Translations under genes and position numbers: made by a program
Shown: positions 41,187 to 49,268 of the stretch, one piece after another
Numbering within the stretch: the stretch's first letter is position 1
Layout of the letters: every line of letters starts with the position of its first letter
The notes under the pieces: generated by a model
Database searches by the model: none
Told to the model about the DNA's origin: nothing
Seen by the model: the letters and a program-made list of their open reading frames with translations, nothing else
From: JBKHAJ01 sp964641125
GTDB lineage: Bacteria; Spirochaetota; Spirochaetia; SPDA01; CAZSGZ01
Direction of reading: 5' to 3'
Assembly: GCA_964641125.1 (NCBI GenBank)
Contig: CAZXMO010000002.1
Coordinates: 1-64,000, forward strand
DNA: 64,000 nucleotides

Positions 41187-41789
41187 ATGCCGAAGAAAAA
41201 TAAAAAGGTTAGAATTTTTTCCGCCCTCGAGGTCGCGAACATCTGCGGGGTCGTCAATCAAACCGCGATCAACTGGATCAAGAACGGATACCTCAAGGCC
41301 TTCACCACCCCGGGGGGGCAGTACAGGGTCTATGCGGAGAACTTGGTCGAATTCCTCAAATCCCGGGGGATGCGTATACCCGACGAGCTCGCGGAGATCG
41401 CCGAAGCCTACGACGAAGCAAGCACGATGATGATCGTGGATGACGACAAAGAGCTGAACAATCTCTTAAAGAGCTTTCTCGAAAAGAAATTCGAGGACAG
41501 AGAAATTTTTCAGGCCTTCGACGGCTTCGAGGCGGGCGTAATTATTTCGGAGAAGCGGCCCCGGTATATTATTCTCGATATCGATCTCCCCGGTATCGAC
41601 GGTTATAAACTGTGCAGGAAGATAAAAGCCGATGAAAACCTCGGGAATCCGGTCGTTATCGCCATTACCGGACTCGACGACTCCCGGGTACAGGTATCGA
41701 TGCTCAAAGAAGGCGCCGATGCCTTCTTTCCCAAGCCCCTCGACTTCGACCAAATATCGGCGTTTATCGAAGAAAGGGAAGCGGGATAA
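41187..41789 (+). CDS. Response regulator with N-terminal excisionase-type HTH and C-terminal receiver
   Basis: 200 residues. Residues about 8-65 form a MerR/excisionase-type HTH_17 (FSALEVANICGVVNQTAINW, then TPGGQYRVYAENLVEFL). Residues about 80-198 are a receiver with the acidic pair MIVDDDKE, the phospho-Asp in IILDIDLPGIDGYKL, Thr in IAITGLDDS and Lys in AFFPKPLDF. DNA-binding before receiver is the reverse of the common order. It is followed 3 nt later by a lone receiver. No histidine kinase is in the window, so the pair is orphan here. Confidence 0.88.
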   Translation: MPKKNKKVRIFSALEVANICGVVNQTAINWIKNGYLKAFTTPGGQYRVYAENLVEFLKSRGMRIPDELAEIAEAYDEASTMMIVDDDKELNNLLKSFLEKKFEDREIFQAFDGFEAGVIISEKRPRYIILDIDLPGIDGYKLCRKIKADENLGNPVVIAITGLDDSRVQVSMLKEGADAFFPKPLDFDQISAFIEEREAG

Positions 41790-41792
41790 TCC

Positions 41793-42143
41793 ATGTCTGA
41801 TCCGGTACTCTTGATCGTCGAAGACGAAGATTCTATCCGGCTTACCCTGCGTGACTTTCTGATGAAGAAGGGGTACCAGGTATACGTCGCTTCCGACGGG
41901 GTCGGTGCAATCAAGATACTCCTCGACCGGGAGGTAGACATAATCGTTACGGATTATCGGATGAGCGTATTAGGCGGCGATTATTGGATCAAATTCCTGG
42001 CCCAGTTCTGTTCGGACAAGAAGGTGATTATTACCAGCGGATTCTTGAATCCGGAGTTTTCCATCCCCTTTAAGGTCGTTTACAAGCCCTTCGAATACGA
42101 TGATCTGGAGCAGGAGATCCGCGCGGAGCTGGGAGAGACCTAA
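41793..42143 (+). CDS. Single-domain response regulator receiver
   Basis: 116 residues, receiver only. Acidic pocket LLIVEDEDSIRL, phospho-Asp in IIVTDYRMSVLGG, Thr-Ser in VIITSGFLN, and Lys in VVYKPFEYDD. It has no output domain, like CheY or Spo0F. It lies between the HTH-receiver and acylphosphatase genes with 3 nt and 1-nt-overlap junctions, so all three are one transcript. It could relay phosphate to or from the HTH-receiver protein. Confidence 0.9.
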   Translation: MSDPVLLIVEDEDSIRLTLRDFLMKKGYQVYVASDGVGAIKILLDREVDIIVTDYRMSVLGGDYWIKFLAQFCSDKKVIITSGFLNPEFSIPFKVVYKPFEYDDLEQEIRAELGET

Positions 42144-42433
42144 TGAATGACGGTGCATCCCGGGGCGGATTCCACGCTCGAATAACCGGCCGCGTGCAGG
42201 GGGTCGGATTCCGCTACAATACCCGCGGGCAGGCACGGCGTTTACGGCTTACCGGCTGGGTCCGAAACAATCCCGACGGGAGTGTCGAGGTCCGTGCCGA
42301 AGGTGACAAGGATAAGCTCGAATCGATGATCTCGTGGTTAAAGAAAGGGCCCCCGGGCGCGCGGGTCGAGGGTACTCAGGTGGAGAAAAAAGCCTATTCC
42401 GGCAAGTATTCCGACTTCGGCGTCGAGTTCTAG
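42143..42433 (+). CDS. acyP: Acylphosphatase
   Basis: Hydrolyses acyl phosphates such as acetyl phosphate. 96 residues. The catalytic loop GRVQGVGFRYNTRGQA carries the phosphate-binding Arg, and the catalytic Asn is in GWVRNNPDGSVEV. The start overlaps the stop of the receiver gene by one base (TAATG). Its position after two receivers is notable, because acetyl phosphate can phosphorylate receivers directly. Confidence 0.95.
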   Translation: MNDGASRGGFHARITGRVQGVGFRYNTRGQARRLRLTGWVRNNPDGSVEVRAEGDKDKLESMISWLKKGPPGARVEGTQVEKKAYSGKYSDFGVEF

Positions 42434-42470
42434 CCGGCGCTCACTTCACTTTGGTGTTTTATATAAAAAT

Positions 42471-42510
42471 GGGCTGTCTGAGATCGACTCAGACAGCCCG
42501 TTGTTTTTTA
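42471..42510. terminator. Bidirectional terminator between acyP and eno
   Basis: Perfect 12-bp stem GGGCTGTCTGAG / CTCAGACAGCCC with a 5-nt loop. Plus strand is followed by TTGTTTTTT, minus strand by ATTTTTATATA, so it can end both convergent transcripts. Confidence 0.93.
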
Positions 42511-42523
42511 ACCCCCGGGCCGG

Positions 42524-43819
42524 TCAGCGCTTGATCGAATAGAAGGCGTCCATTCCGGGATAGGAGGCCATCTCCTCGAGAAGGTCTTCGATCCGCATAA
42601 GCTGGTTGTACTTACTGAGCCGGTCCGACCGGGAGAGTGATCCGGTCTTGATCTGTCCGGTTTCCAGGGCCACCACCAGGTCGGCGATGAAGTTGTCCTC
42701 GGTTTCGCCGCTTCGGTGGCTGACTATCGCGGTGTAGCCCGCCTTTTTGGCCATCTCCACCGCCTCGTAGGTTTCGGTCAGGGTACCGATCTGGTTGACC
42801 TTGATGAGGATGGAGTTCCCGATCCCCTTGTCGATCCCCTCTTTGAGGCGCTTGGTATTGGTGACGAAGAGATCGTCCCCGACGAGCTGTACACGGTCGC
42901 CGATCTTATCGGTCAACGCCTTCCAGCCGTCCCAGTCGTCCTCGTCCATTCCGTCCTCGATGGATATGATGGGATACTTCTTACTCCAGTCCGCCCAGTA
43001 GGAGGCCATCTCTTCGGAAGAGAGTTCCCTCTTGTCCGACTTCTTGAAGACGTACTTCTTTTTGTCCTTGTCGTAGAACTCGGAGGCGGCGGGATCGAGG
43101 GCTATGAAAATGTCTTCGCTCGCCTTGTAGCCCGCCTTGTCGATACTGGTGAGAATCACCTCGACCGCTTCTTCGTTCGACTTGAGGTTCGGCGCGAAGC
43201 CGCCCTCGTCGCCGACGGCGGTGCTGTACCCCTTCTCCTTGAGGACCGCTTTCAGGGTATGGAAGACCTCGGTGATCATCCTGATTCCGTCCCTGCACGA
43301 CTCAGCCCCGACGGGCATGATCATGAACTCCTGGAAGTCCACGGAGTTGTCCGCGTGGGCCCCGCCGTTGATGATGTTGGCCATGGGGACCGGCAGCAAA
43401 GAGGCGTGAAAACTGCCGAGGTACCTAAACAGCGGTACCACCAGGAAATCCGCCGCCGCCCGGGCCACCGCCATACTCACGCCGAGCATCGCGTTGGCTC
43501 CGAGTTTCTTCTTGTTGTCGGTCCCGTCGAGCTCGATCATGGTCCGGTCGATGTCGACCTGGTCCAGCGCGTCGAGACCCACCAGTTCCGCGGCGATGAT
43601 ATTGTTGACGTTGTCCACGGCCTTCAAGACCCCCTTGCCCATATACCGCTTCTTGTCTCCGTCCCTGAGCTCCACAGCTTCGTGCACGCCGGTGGACGCG
43701 CCCGAGGGGACCGCGGCGCGTCCCATGGATCCGTCTTCGAGCATGACGTCCACTTCGACGGTGGGGTTGCCCCGCGAATCCAGTATTTCCCGCGCTTCAA
43801 TGTACTCGATAATACTCAT
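42524..43819 (-). CDS. eno: Enolase
   Basis: Converts 2-phosphoglycerate to phosphoenolpyruvate in glycolysis. 431 residues, standard length. AREILDSRGNPTVEVDV at 9-25, GASTGVHEAVELRDGD near 38, the metal-binding SIEDGMDEDDWDGW near 287, and the signature LIKVNQIGTLTETYEAVEMA near 334, followed by VSHRSGETEDNFIADL. A CAGGAGT ribosome site precedes the ATG. Monocistronic, with its own promoter and the shared terminator. Confidence 0.98.
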   Translation of the reverse strand: MSIIEYIEAREILDSRGNPTVEVDVMLEDGSMGRAAVPSGASTGVHEAVELRDGDKKRYMGKGVLKAVDNVNNIIAAELVGLDALDQVDIDRTMIELDGTDNKKKLGANAMLGVSMAVARAAADFLVVPLFRYLGSFHASLLPVPMANIINGGAHADNSVDFQEFMIMPVGAESCRDGIRMITEVFHTLKAVLKEKGYSTAVGDEGGFAPNLKSNEEAVEVILTSIDKAGYKASEDIFIALDPAASEFYDKDKKKYVFKKSDKRELSSEEMASYWADWSKKYPIISIEDGMDEDDWDGWKALTDKIGDRVQLVGDDLFVTNTKRLKEGIDKGIGNSILIKVNQIGTLTETYEAVEMAKKAGYTAIVSHRSGETEDNFIADLVVALETGQIKTGSLSRSDRLSKYNQLMRIEDLLEEMASYPGMDAFYSIKR

Positions 43820-43856
43820 TCTCTGACTCCTGTTTTTCTTTCAAAGGTATATGGTG

Positions 43857-43886
43857 AATATGTAGACAACCGACGGCGAGTGTCAA
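43857..43886 (-). promoter_or_regulatory. eno promoter
   Basis: Minus strand: TTGACA (43886-43881), 18-nt spacer, CATATT (43862-43857). Confidence 0.5.
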
Positions 43887-43935
43887 GGCCGACGACGGCC
43901 GGAGGCGCGGCCGCCGGGTCCGGGGGAAGCCATTC

Positions 43936-43964
43936 TTGACCCCGCCGGTCACAGTATTTACACT
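43936..43964 (+). promoter_or_regulatory. proS promoter
   Basis: TTGACC (43936-43941), 17-nt spacer, TACACT (43959-43964), then 8 nt to the proS ATG. No ribosome site; leaderless start predicted. Confidence 0.6.
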
Positions 43965-43972
43965 GTTCGTAT

Positions 43973-45536
43973 ATGAAATACTCCGCGGTCCTGGGGAAAA
44001 CCTTGAGAAAGGCCCCCACCCAGATGCGCTCCAAGGCCCACGCTTTCCTTCTCAGGGGAGGGTACATCCGGGGCCTCGGGAACGGCCTCTATTCGTATCT
44101 CCCCTTGGGTCTCAGGGTCGTGGAAAACCTCAAGTCGATCCTCCGGAACGCCATGAACGATCTAGGCGGTCAGGAGGTGCAGATGCCCATGGTCAATCCC
44201 TTGAGCATCTGGGAGGCCAGCGGCCGGCTCGATTTGGTAGAACGGGAGCTTGTGCAGTTCAAGGACCGGAACGGAAGGAGCTTGGTCCTTTCCCCGACCC
44301 ACGAAGAGGCCGCGGTCGAGCTCTTGAGATCGAGTATGAAGTCCTACCGGGATCTCCCGGTCTTCTTCTACGAGTTTCAGCAGAAATTCCGGGACGAGGA
44401 GCGGACCCGCTGCGGTCTGGTCAGGACCAAAGAGTTTATCATGAAAGATGCATACTCCTTCCACAGGTCCTACTCGGATCTCAATAATTTCTTTCCCAAG
44501 ATCTTCGCGGCGTACTCGTCGGTCTTCAAGGAATGCGGAATTCCCTTCTTTACCGCCGAGGCGGGAATCGGATACATCGGAGGCATCAAGTCGTATGAAT
44601 TCTTGATGGCCGCGGATTACGGGGACGACGTCATTATTACCTGCGATTCCTGCGGTTACGCGGCAAACCGGGACGTCGCGGTGGGGATCAAGGAATCTTA
44701 CGCCGAAAATCCGGCTTCCATGGAAAAGGTCGAGACCTCCGGATGCATCACCATGGAGGCGCTCTCGGGATGTCTCGATCTGCCGCGCCGGCAGCTCGGC
44801 AAGGCGATGCTCTACCGGACTCAGACCAAATACGTGATGGCGGTCGTTCGGGGCGACTACGAGGTGAGCGAGGAAAAGCTCGCCCGCGCGGTGAAGCGGC
44901 CGGTTCTCCGTCTGGCTACTGAAACCGAAATACGGGAGTCGGGGCTGGTTCCCTATTTCTTTTCACCGGTCAATCTCCCCTCCGAAACAGCCGANNNNNN
45001 NNNNNNNNNNNNNNNNNNNNNNNNNNNNNNNNNNNNNNNNNNNNNNNNNNNNNNNNNNNNNNNNNNNNNNNNNNNNNNNNNNNNNNNNNNNNNNGTTTTA
45101 CAGCGAAGCTATGGACTTGAGCTTCGATGACGATAACGGCAACAAGGTCTATCCGGAGATGGGCTCCTACGGTATCGGAGTCGGAAGGCTCATGGCGGCG
45201 ACGGTGGAGGCGAATCACGACGAGAGGGGGATCGTCTGGCCCCCGAGCCTGGCCCCTTTCAAGGTATTTCTGATGGGAATCGGGCGGTCCTTCAAGGTTC
45301 GCCAGGTATTGGAAAGGCTCCATGCCGATTATCCCGACACCATCCTCTTCGACGATCGGGAGGAATCGCCGGGGGTAAAGTTCCAGGATGCCGATCTCCT
45401 CGGACTTCCCCTACGGATTATCGTGTCCGGCAGGTATCTGCAGGAGGGGAGGGTGGAGTTTCACGACCGGAAGACCGGTGAAACCTGGCTGGTGGGGATG
45501 GACCAGATCAGCGACATCATCGGGGCGTGGAGTTAA
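43973..45536 (+). CDS. proS: Prolyl-tRNA synthetase (interrupted by an assembly gap)
   Basis: Class II synthetase of the bacterial type. N-terminal half: GGYIRGLGNGLYSYLPLGLR near residue 29, LSPTHEEAAVELL near 105 (motif 2 region), FRDEERTRCGLVRTKEFIMK near 133, and the start of the insertion (editing) domain. After the gap: YPEMGSYGIGVGRLMAATVE (motif 3 region) and the anticodon-binding domain to the stop at 45536. The two halves fall in different frames only because the gap was padded to 100 N; the true missing length must be a multiple of three. Visible sequence gives about 487 residues against 565-580 usual, so roughly 80-90 codons may be missing. Confidence 0.92.
44995..45094. other. 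Assembly gap (100 N) inside proS
   Basis: Left flank ends in coding for NLPSETA, right flank begins with coding for FYSEAMDLSF. The frame shifts across the 100 N, so the padding is arbitrary. Confidence 0.95.
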
Positions 45537-45537
45537 A

Positions 45538-46494
45538 ATGTATTTTGAGTTGGACGCGGAACTCGTCGACCAGATCATCTTCGCCATGGAGAACCAGTCG
45601 GAGGAATTTCTCTTCGACACGGCAGAGAGACTCGTCGTTCCCGTGGAGGAAATGGAAAATGAATCCGATGAGGAAAAAGATGAGGCCGAGCCTCGAGGCG
45701 GACCCGATCGGTATATAGACATCCCGGAATGGAACTCTTTCCTCGGATTTCAGCTCATGGAGCGGTTCGTGGGCACGCTTAACAATCCGGTCTACCGATC
45801 CGCCCTGAAAGACGCCCTTCAGTCGGGACGGGGGGTCTTCCGCAACTTCAAGAACGTCCTCAAGGAGAAGCGGGAAATCGAGAGGCTGTGGTTTCAGTTC
45901 AAAGAGAAGGAGATGCGCCGGGAGGTCGCCGAGTGGTACGAGTGCCTCCGGGAGAGCTGGGGGCTCGAAGAGCTCGAGGCCGATCTCGAAGCGGTGGAGG
46001 AAACCGAGGGGCTCGTATTGGAGGATTTTACCCTTTCCGCCGACCCGGCCGGCCGGGAGTGGGTCCTCAAGGAACTCGATCGGCAGGGGTACCTGGAAAC
46101 CCACGCCGAATCCCTCCGTGAGAGGTCGCTGACGGCCTACGCCGGCGAAAGGGGACTTTTGCCGCCCCTGGAGAGCCCCGCCTCGGTCGTCAGGATCGCG
46201 GAGGACCCGTCGGGGGAGATCGTCGGTTTCGCCTGGGGCGTCAAGGAGGGGGGAGATCGGGGAAGGATCGTCCAGCTCTTCGTGGTGCCCGAAATGCGGG
46301 GCCTCGGGATAGCCTCGGTCCTCCTCGAGGCTGAGCTCGCCGCCTTCAAGGAAGAAGGGATCGAGGAGGCGGCCGTCGCCCTTTCGGGTCCGGGAATGAG
46401 TTTCGCCGGACACTGCGAGCGTCAGGGATTCCGCATCGTCCGGTACGATATGGCCCTCGATCTGAAAAACTGGAACCCCGCCGGCGCCGGCTGA
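45538..46494 (+). CDS. UPF0158 domain fused to a GNAT acetyltransferase
   Basis: 318 residues. The N-terminal half matches UPF0158: FELDAELVDQIIFAMENQ at 3-20, RYIDIPEWNSFLGFQLMERF near 59, and LQSGRGVFRNFKNVLKEKRE near 93 with the following RLWFQFKEKEMR. From about residue 150 a GNAT domain follows, with the acetyl-CoA loop LFVVPEMRGLGIASVLLEAE near 243-262 and the closing GHCERQGFRIVRYDMALDL. UPF0158 proteins are normally about 150 residues and alone. The ATG is 1 nt after the proS stop, so it is co-expressed with the synthetase. The acetyl acceptor is unknown. Confidence 0.82.
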   Translation: MYFELDAELVDQIIFAMENQSEEFLFDTAERLVVPVEEMENESDEEKDEAEPRGGPDRYIDIPEWNSFLGFQLMERFVGTLNNPVYRSALKDALQSGRGVFRNFKNVLKEKREIERLWFQFKEKEMRREVAEWYECLRESWGLEELEADLEAVEETEGLVLEDFTLSADPAGREWVLKELDRQGYLETHAESLRERSLTAYAGERGLLPPLESPASVVRIAEDPSGEIVGFAWGVKEGGDRGRIVQLFVVPEMRGLGIASVLLEAELAAFKEEGIEEAAVALSGPGMSFAGHCERQGFRIVRYDMALDLKNWNPAGAG

Positions 46495-46515
46495 TATTTA
46501 TACGGCTGATATTTA
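46489..46515. repeat. Short direct repeat at the end of the UPF0158-GNAT gene
   Basis: GGCTGATATTTA occurs twice with 3 nt between, a 15-bp tandem duplication that includes the stop codon. Confidence 0.7.
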
Positions 46516-46518
46516 CTC

Positions 46519-46547
46519 TTGGCAATACCAATATTTTCGAGTAAACT
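46519..46547 (+). promoter_or_regulatory. oppA promoter
   Basis: TTGGCA (46519-46524), 17-nt spacer, TAAACT (46542-46547), 40 nt before the ATG. Confidence 0.6.
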
Positions 46548-46587
46548 GAAAAGAACAACAAAAACTTTTTTAAAAGGAGAGGTTTAT

Positions 46588-48189
46588 ATGAAGAAAGTAC
46601 TGTATGTACTTCTCGTCCTTGCGCTTGCCTTTTCGTTCTTTGCCTGCAAGAAGACCGAAAAAGGCGAAGCCGAGGCGGAAACTGCCGCGGCGGAAGAACC
46701 CGCCGAATTTATTCTCATCAACGGTGCGGAACCCGAATCACTGGATCCGCACTTGATTTCCGGTGTTCCCGAGCACAGGCTCTACGAGGCGCTGTTCGAA
46801 GGTCTCACCATCTACGATCCCGAGACCGCCGAGGGTATCCCCGGTATGGCCGAGAGCTGGGACATCAGCGACGACGGGACGGTGTATACCTTCAATCTCC
46901 GGGAGACCACCTGGAGCGACGGTGAACCCATTACCGCCCAGACCTTCTACGATTCGTGGATCCGGGTACTCGATCCCGAGACGGCCGCCCCGTACGCCTG
47001 GTTTCCCTCGATGTTTCTCGAGGGAGCCGCCGAGTTCAACGCCGGTGAAGCCGGTCCGGAAGACGTGGGTATCCGGGTAGTAGACGACTATACCTTCGAG
47101 GTTACCTTAGTCGGACCCCTTCCCTACGTAATCGGGGCCCTCGCCCATTATTCCTTCGCGGCCGTTCCGATGCACGCCATCGAAGAGTACGGCGACGAGT
47201 GGACCAGACCGGCGAATTTCGTCGGAAACGGACCCTTCGTCCTCGAAACCTGGAGGCCCCAGGAGCAGATTACCTGCGTGCCCAACGATACGTATTGGGA
47301 TGCCGACGTCGTTCAGCTCGACCGGGTTGTGTTTCTGCCTGTTGACGACAACAATACCGGGTACAACATGTACCTGAACAACGAAGTCGACTGGATGACC
47401 ACCGTGCCCCTCGACCAGATCGAGAGCGCGAGACTCCGGGAGGATTATCATGTCAACCCGCAGCTTGCTACCTACTACTACATAGTCCAGAACGAGAAAG
47501 AACCCTTCACCGATCCCCGGATCAGAAAGGCCCTGGCCATGGCTATCGACAAGAGCGCTCTTGTGGAACAGGTCACCAAGGGCGGGCAGATCCCCGCGGA
47601 CAGCATCGTACCGCCGATGGCCGGATATCCCGGCATCGAGGGCAACGGGTACGATGTCGAAGCGGCCCGGCAGCACTTGGCCGACGCGGGATACCCGGAC
47701 GGTGAAGGTTTCCCCGCCTTCGAGGTCCTCTACAACACCTCGGAAGGTCATAAGAAGATCGGCGAGTTCATCCAGCAGCAGTGGGCCGAAAACCTGAATA
47801 TCGAATGCGAGCTGGTGAACCAGGAATGGGCCACCTATCTTGCATCCCGAAGGTCCCACGACTTCCAGGTGGCGCGAGCGGGCTGGGTCGGGGACTATCA
47901 GGACCCGAACACCTTCCTGGACATGTTCGTTACCGGCGGCGCCATGAACGGCGGGCAGTACTCCAACCCGGAGTACGATCGGCTTATCGCGGAGGCCGCG
48001 ACCATGGAAGCGGGCGCCGCTCGGATGGAAACCCTCATGCAGGCCGAACAGATCTTCATCACCCAGGACCAGGGTATAATCCCCTTGTACTATTACGTTA
48101 CCCTCAACATGATCGACACCGACGTGTGGGGCGGCTGGCACAAGAACGTCATGGATTACCATCCGGTCAAGGATATCTACAAGAAGTAA
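46588..48189 (+). CDS. oppA: Oligopeptide ABC transporter, substrate-binding lipoprotein
   Basis: 533 residues from the ATG at 46588, which follows AAGGAGAGG; the frame opens earlier but lacks a signal there. Signal peptide and lipobox (VLYVLLVLALAFSFFAC, Cys at 21) anchor it in the membrane. The SBP family 5 pattern is clear: NGAEPESLDPHLISGVPEHR near 55, DGTVYTFNLRETTWSDGEPI near 98, YNMYLNNEVDWMT near 260, and the C-terminal YYVTLNMIDTDVWGGWHKNV. It captures peptides for OppBCDF. A terminator follows before oppB, as expected for a binding protein needed in excess. Confidence 0.94.
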   Translation: MKKVLYVLLVLALAFSFFACKKTEKGEAEAETAAAEEPAEFILINGAEPESLDPHLISGVPEHRLYEALFEGLTIYDPETAEGIPGMAESWDISDDGTVYTFNLRETTWSDGEPITAQTFYDSWIRVLDPETAAPYAWFPSMFLEGAAEFNAGEAGPEDVGIRVVDDYTFEVTLVGPLPYVIGALAHYSFAAVPMHAIEEYGDEWTRPANFVGNGPFVLETWRPQEQITCVPNDTYWDADVVQLDRVVFLPVDDNNTGYNMYLNNEVDWMTTVPLDQIESARLREDYHVNPQLATYYYIVQNEKEPFTDPRIRKALAMAIDKSALVEQVTKGGQIPADSIVPPMAGYPGIEGNGYDVEAARQHLADAGYPDGEGFPAFEVLYNTSEGHKKIGEFIQQQWAENLNIECELVNQEWATYLASRRSHDFQVARAGWVGDYQDPNTFLDMFVTGGAMNGGQYSNPEYDRLIAEAATMEAGAARMETLMQAEQIFITQDQGIIPLYYYVTLNMIDTDVWGGWHKNVMDYHPVKDIYKK

Positions 48190-48214
48190 AAGCTTCTCGA
48201 GCTTTTTCTGTACA

Positions 48215-48239
48215 GGGCCGCCTCCGGGCGGCCCTTTTT
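48215..48239 (+). terminator. Terminator between oppA and oppB
   Basis: GGGCCGCC-TCCG-GGCGGCCC perfect 8-bp stem followed by TTTTT. It lies 26 nt after the oppA stop and ahead of a new promoter. Confidence 0.85.
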
Positions 48240-48268
48240 GCATAGAATGGAGATTCCTGCGATTTCTC

Positions 48269-48297
48269 TTGAGTAAGATGTCCTTTTCGTGTATTAT
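48269..48297 (+). promoter_or_regulatory. oppB promoter
   Basis: TTGAGT (48269-48274), 17-nt spacer, TATTAT (48292-48297), 30 nt before the oppB ATG. It would re-initiate transcription after the oppA terminator. Confidence 0.6.
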
Positions 48298-48327
48298 GGA
48301 AGACCAGCTCCAGCACTGAGGAACGCT

Positions 48328-49257
48328 ATGACAAAATATCTTATTCGCCGATTCATAGGGCTGATCCCTACGCTCTTTATAATCATTACCATCAGCTTCT
48401 TCGTCATCCGGGTCGCTCCGGGAGGCCCCTTCGACCGGGAACGGGCCCTGCCGCCCCAGATTATCGAGAACATCGAGAAGAAGTACCAGATGGACGAGCC
48501 GTTGATCATGCAGTACGGACGGTATCTGTTCAATGTCATCAGGGGCGACTTAGGTCCCTCATACAAGTACCAGGACCACGATGTCAATTTTTTTATCTTC
48601 ACGAGCCTTCCCAACTCCCTTATCTTGGGATCCATCGCACTGGGGATCGCCATAGTACTCGGAGTCGGCGTGGGGATGATATCGGCGCTCAAACAGAACA
48701 CCTGGGCCGATTACGCCTCCATGTCCGTGGCAGTTATAGGGATATCGGTACCGCTCTTCGTTGTGGGGCCGGTGCTGATGTACTTCTTCGCGTTGAAGTG
48801 GCAGTTATTACCGACCTCGGGGTGGATTACCGGCCGCTACGGCTGGCAGACAATAATACTGCCGGTGGTGACCCTGACTCTGCCTTACTTCGCCTACATA
48901 GCCCGCCTCTCGAGGGCAAGCATTCTGGAAGTCTTGAGAAGCGACTACATCCGGACCGCCCGGGCGAAGGGACTGAAACAGCGGGTGGTCATGTTCAAGC
49001 ATGTCTTAAAAGGTTCCATGCTCCCGGTGGTGAGTTACCTCGGGCCCGCTTTCGCGGGGATTATAGTAGGTTCGGTGGTGGTGGAAACCATCTTCAGGGT
49101 TCCGGGCCTCGGGAAGTTCTTCGTACAGTCCGCCTTCAACCGTGACTACACCCTCATTATGGGAACGGTCATCGTGTACTCGGTGATACTGGTGATCATG
49201 AACTTCCTCGTGGACATTCTCTATTCCTTCCTCGACCCGAGGGTCACCTACAAGTAG
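48328..49257 (+). CDS. oppB: Oligopeptide ABC transporter permease OppB
   Basis: 309 residues, six membrane helices beginning RFIGLIPTLFIIITISFFVI. The EAA loop that docks on the ATPases is RTARAKGLKQRVVMFKHVLK near residue 213, followed by GSVVVETIFRVPGLGKFF. Start at 48328 follows GAGGAA; the frame opens 39 nt earlier inside the promoter. oppC follows 11 nt on. Confidence 0.95.
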   Translation: MTKYLIRRFIGLIPTLFIIITISFFVIRVAPGGPFDRERALPPQIIENIEKKYQMDEPLIMQYGRYLFNVIRGDLGPSYKYQDHDVNFFIFTSLPNSLILGSIALGIAIVLGVGVGMISALKQNTWADYASMSVAVIGISVPLFVVGPVLMYFFALKWQLLPTSGWITGRYGWQTIILPVVTLTLPYFAYIARLSRASILEVLRSDYIRTARAKGLKQRVVMFKHVLKGSMLPVVSYLGPAFAGIIVGSVVVETIFRVPGLGKFFVQSAFNRDYTLIMGTVIVYSVILVIMNFLVDILYSFLDPRVTYK

Positions 49258-49268
49258 GAGCCTGAAAA

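Noticed and set aside
47107..48243. Long minus-strand frame opposite oppA
   Set aside because: Antisense of a clear substrate-binding protein; no independent support.
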